This document shows, one piece after another, positions 63,000 to 64,000 of a stretch of DNA of 64,000 nt. A program made the position numbers and the translations under genes. Below the pieces are notes generated by a model. It had not been told where the DNA came from. It made no database searches and saw only the letters and a program-made list of their open reading frames with translations. This stretch comes from Rhodopseudomonas palustris (GTDB taxonomy: Bacteria; Pseudomonadota; Alphaproteobacteria; Rhizobiales; Xanthobacteraceae): contig NZ_CP140155.1 in the NCBI RefSeq assembly GCF_034479375.1, forward strand, positions 930,001 through 994,000, in the 5' to 3' direction. Numbering within the stretch: the stretch's first letter is position 1; every line of letters begins with the position of its first letter.

Positions 63000-64000
63000 A
63001 TGCTGTCGCATGAAGACAACGAACGGTTGGTGCGGGTGGCCAAGGGCACGCCGCTCGGCGATCTGTTTCGGCTGTACTGGATCCCGTTCCTGCCGTCGGA
63101 CGATCTGACCAGCGACGGCCAGCCGAAGCGCGTTCGCCTGCTCGGCGAGGATCTGGTTGCGTTTCGCGACTCCGAGGGCCGCGTCGGCCTGGTGGATCAG
63201 GCCTGTCCGCACCGCGGCGCGCCGATGGTGTTCGCCCGCAACGAAGATTGCGGCCTGCGCTGCGTCTACCATGGCTGGAAGTTCGACGTCAGCGGTGCGG
63301 TGGTCGACATGCCGGCGGAGCCGGTACGTAGTCGCCTGAAGGATCGGGTGCGGATCAAGGCCTATGCGTGTCGCGAACGCAACGGGATGATCTGGACCTA
63401 TATGGGGCCGGATCAGAGCGAGCCGCCGCAACTGCCGAACGTCGAATGGAATCTGGTTCCGAAGGAACAGGTGCATATCTCGATCCGAGTCCAGGAATGC
63501 AACTGGCTGCAGGCGGTCGAGGGCGAAATCGATTCCGCGCACGCGCCGCTGCTGCATGGCCGGCTCGACTCACAAGGCACCACCAGCGCCTGGATCCAGA
63601 AGCGCGACCTGCGCCCAACCTTCGAATGCGTCAAGCAGGATTTCGGCATGAGCATCGCGGCGCGGCGCAACTACGACGCCAACACGCTGTATTGGCGCGT
63701 CAACCAGTTCATGCTGCCATTCTACACCTTGGTTCCGCCGCTGTCGCCGTTCCCCGATCTCAGCGGGCATGCTTGGGTGCCGATCGACGACGAGAACACG
63801 CTGTGCATCATGTTCTCGTATCATCCCTCAGAGCCGCTGCGGGCGAAGACTCGCGAGATCTTCGCCGAAGGCCACAACGGCCGCGAGAGCGGCCACGCCA
63901 GCCGCCACGCGCTGGTTCAGCAACCGCCGACCGTCCCCTATGCGGGCTACTGGACCAAATACACCCCGCAGAACGGCTTTCAGTTCGACTACCAGGCGCA
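63000..64000 (+). CDS. Rieske non-haem iron oxygenase, alpha subunit (cut by the window end)
   Basis: At least 333 residues from the ATG at 63000, which follows ATGGAGGACGATC. The Rieske [2Fe-2S] cluster ligands are Cys69 and His71 (CPHRG) and Cys88 and His91 (CVYHGW). The mononuclear iron site is started by Asp178, His181 and His186 in EGEIDSAHAPLLH; the last ligand would lie beyond the window. The layout matches the phthalate/phenoxybenzoate dioxygenase and O-demethylase group, which uses a separate reductase. The substrate is probably an aromatic acid or ether. Confidence 0.93.
   Translation, partial: MLSHEDNERLVRVAKGTPLGDLFRLYWIPFLPSDDLTSDGQPKRVRLLGEDLVAFRDSEGRVGLVDQACPHRGAPMVFARNEDCGLRCVYHGWKFDVSGAVVDMPAEPVRSRLKDRVRIKAYACRERNGMIWTYMGPDQSEPPQLPNVEWNLVPKEQVHISIRVQECNWLQAVEGEIDSAHAPLLHGRLDSQGTTSAWIQKRDLRPTFECVKQDFGMSIAARRNYDANTLYWRVNQFMLPFYTLVPPLSPFPDLSGHAWVPIDDENTLCIMFSYHPSEPLRAKTREIFAEGHNGRESGHASRHALVQQPPTVPYAGYWTKYTPQNGFQFDYQA

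Noticed and set aside
1..64000. Mobile elements, CRISPR arrays, tRNA or rRNA genes
   Set aside because: I saw no transposase or integrase motifs, no regularly spaced short repeats and no recognisable RNA gene. The scars and pseudogenes are not flanked by visible inverted repeats.

Overview
The window is high-GC alphaproteobacterial DNA, most likely from a Rhodopseudomonas or Bradyrhizobium relative. The MatB-like protein closely resembles the malonyl-CoA synthetase I know from R. palustris, and the mixture of CoA-thioester catabolism, lone branched-chain-type binding proteins and soluble P450s fits that group. I see no rRNA, tRNA, CRISPR array or transposase.

Left part (1-31.6 kb): an apparently dedicated export and signalling island for a giant two-partner-secretion (TPS) exoprotein. 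It starts with a frameshifted remnant of a filamentous-haemagglutinin-type C-terminus (473-738). Next comes a cell-surface-signalling set: STN-TonB-like protein, classical TonB, ECF sigma factor and FecR-type anti-sigma (1033-4402). A tightly packed twelve-gene operon follows (4662-16013): the TpsB pore; an ExbB-type proton channel with a large periplasmic DUF2341/LamG domain; ExbD; an unknown protein; a second TonB; a putative porin; a coiled-coil protein; a parvulin-type prolyl isomerase; a YbjN-like protein; a secreted TonB-C-like protein; a lytic transglycosylase; and a secreted protein. A second STN-TonB / sigma / FecR set (16533-18807) leads into the 4,199-residue TpsA exoprotein (19006-31605). 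No TonB-dependent receptor is present, so what the TonB-ExbBD machine energises is an open and interesting question.

Right part (32-61.5 kb): a catabolic island for an unidentified substrate activated as a CoA thioester, probably a branched or cyclic carboxylic acid. It encodes two intact cytochrome P450s, an alcohol dehydrogenase, acyl-CoA ligases, family III CoA-transferases, four acyl-CoA dehydrogenase genes (one a double-domain fusion, two an adjacent pair), a MaoC hydratase, an SDR, a cysteine-less thiolase-fold protein paired with a DUF35 protein (as in the Ltp2 retro-aldolases of steroid side-chain degradation), an IpdAB-like protein pair and three orphan periplasmic binding proteins. 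Seven near-identical 15-bp palindromes (consensus AATGGTTCAACCAAT) lie in the promoter regions of these units. They match the TGGT-N3-ACCA operator class of FadR/PdhR-type GntR regulators, and such a regulator is encoded inside the island (45921-46742). Three decayed genes (a P450 scar, a P450 with a nonsense codon and a deletion, and a CoA-transferase) show the island has been reshuffled.

Right edge (62-64 kb): a MarR regulator divergent from a small HicB-like protein and a Rieske non-haem iron oxygenase alpha subunit that runs off the window.
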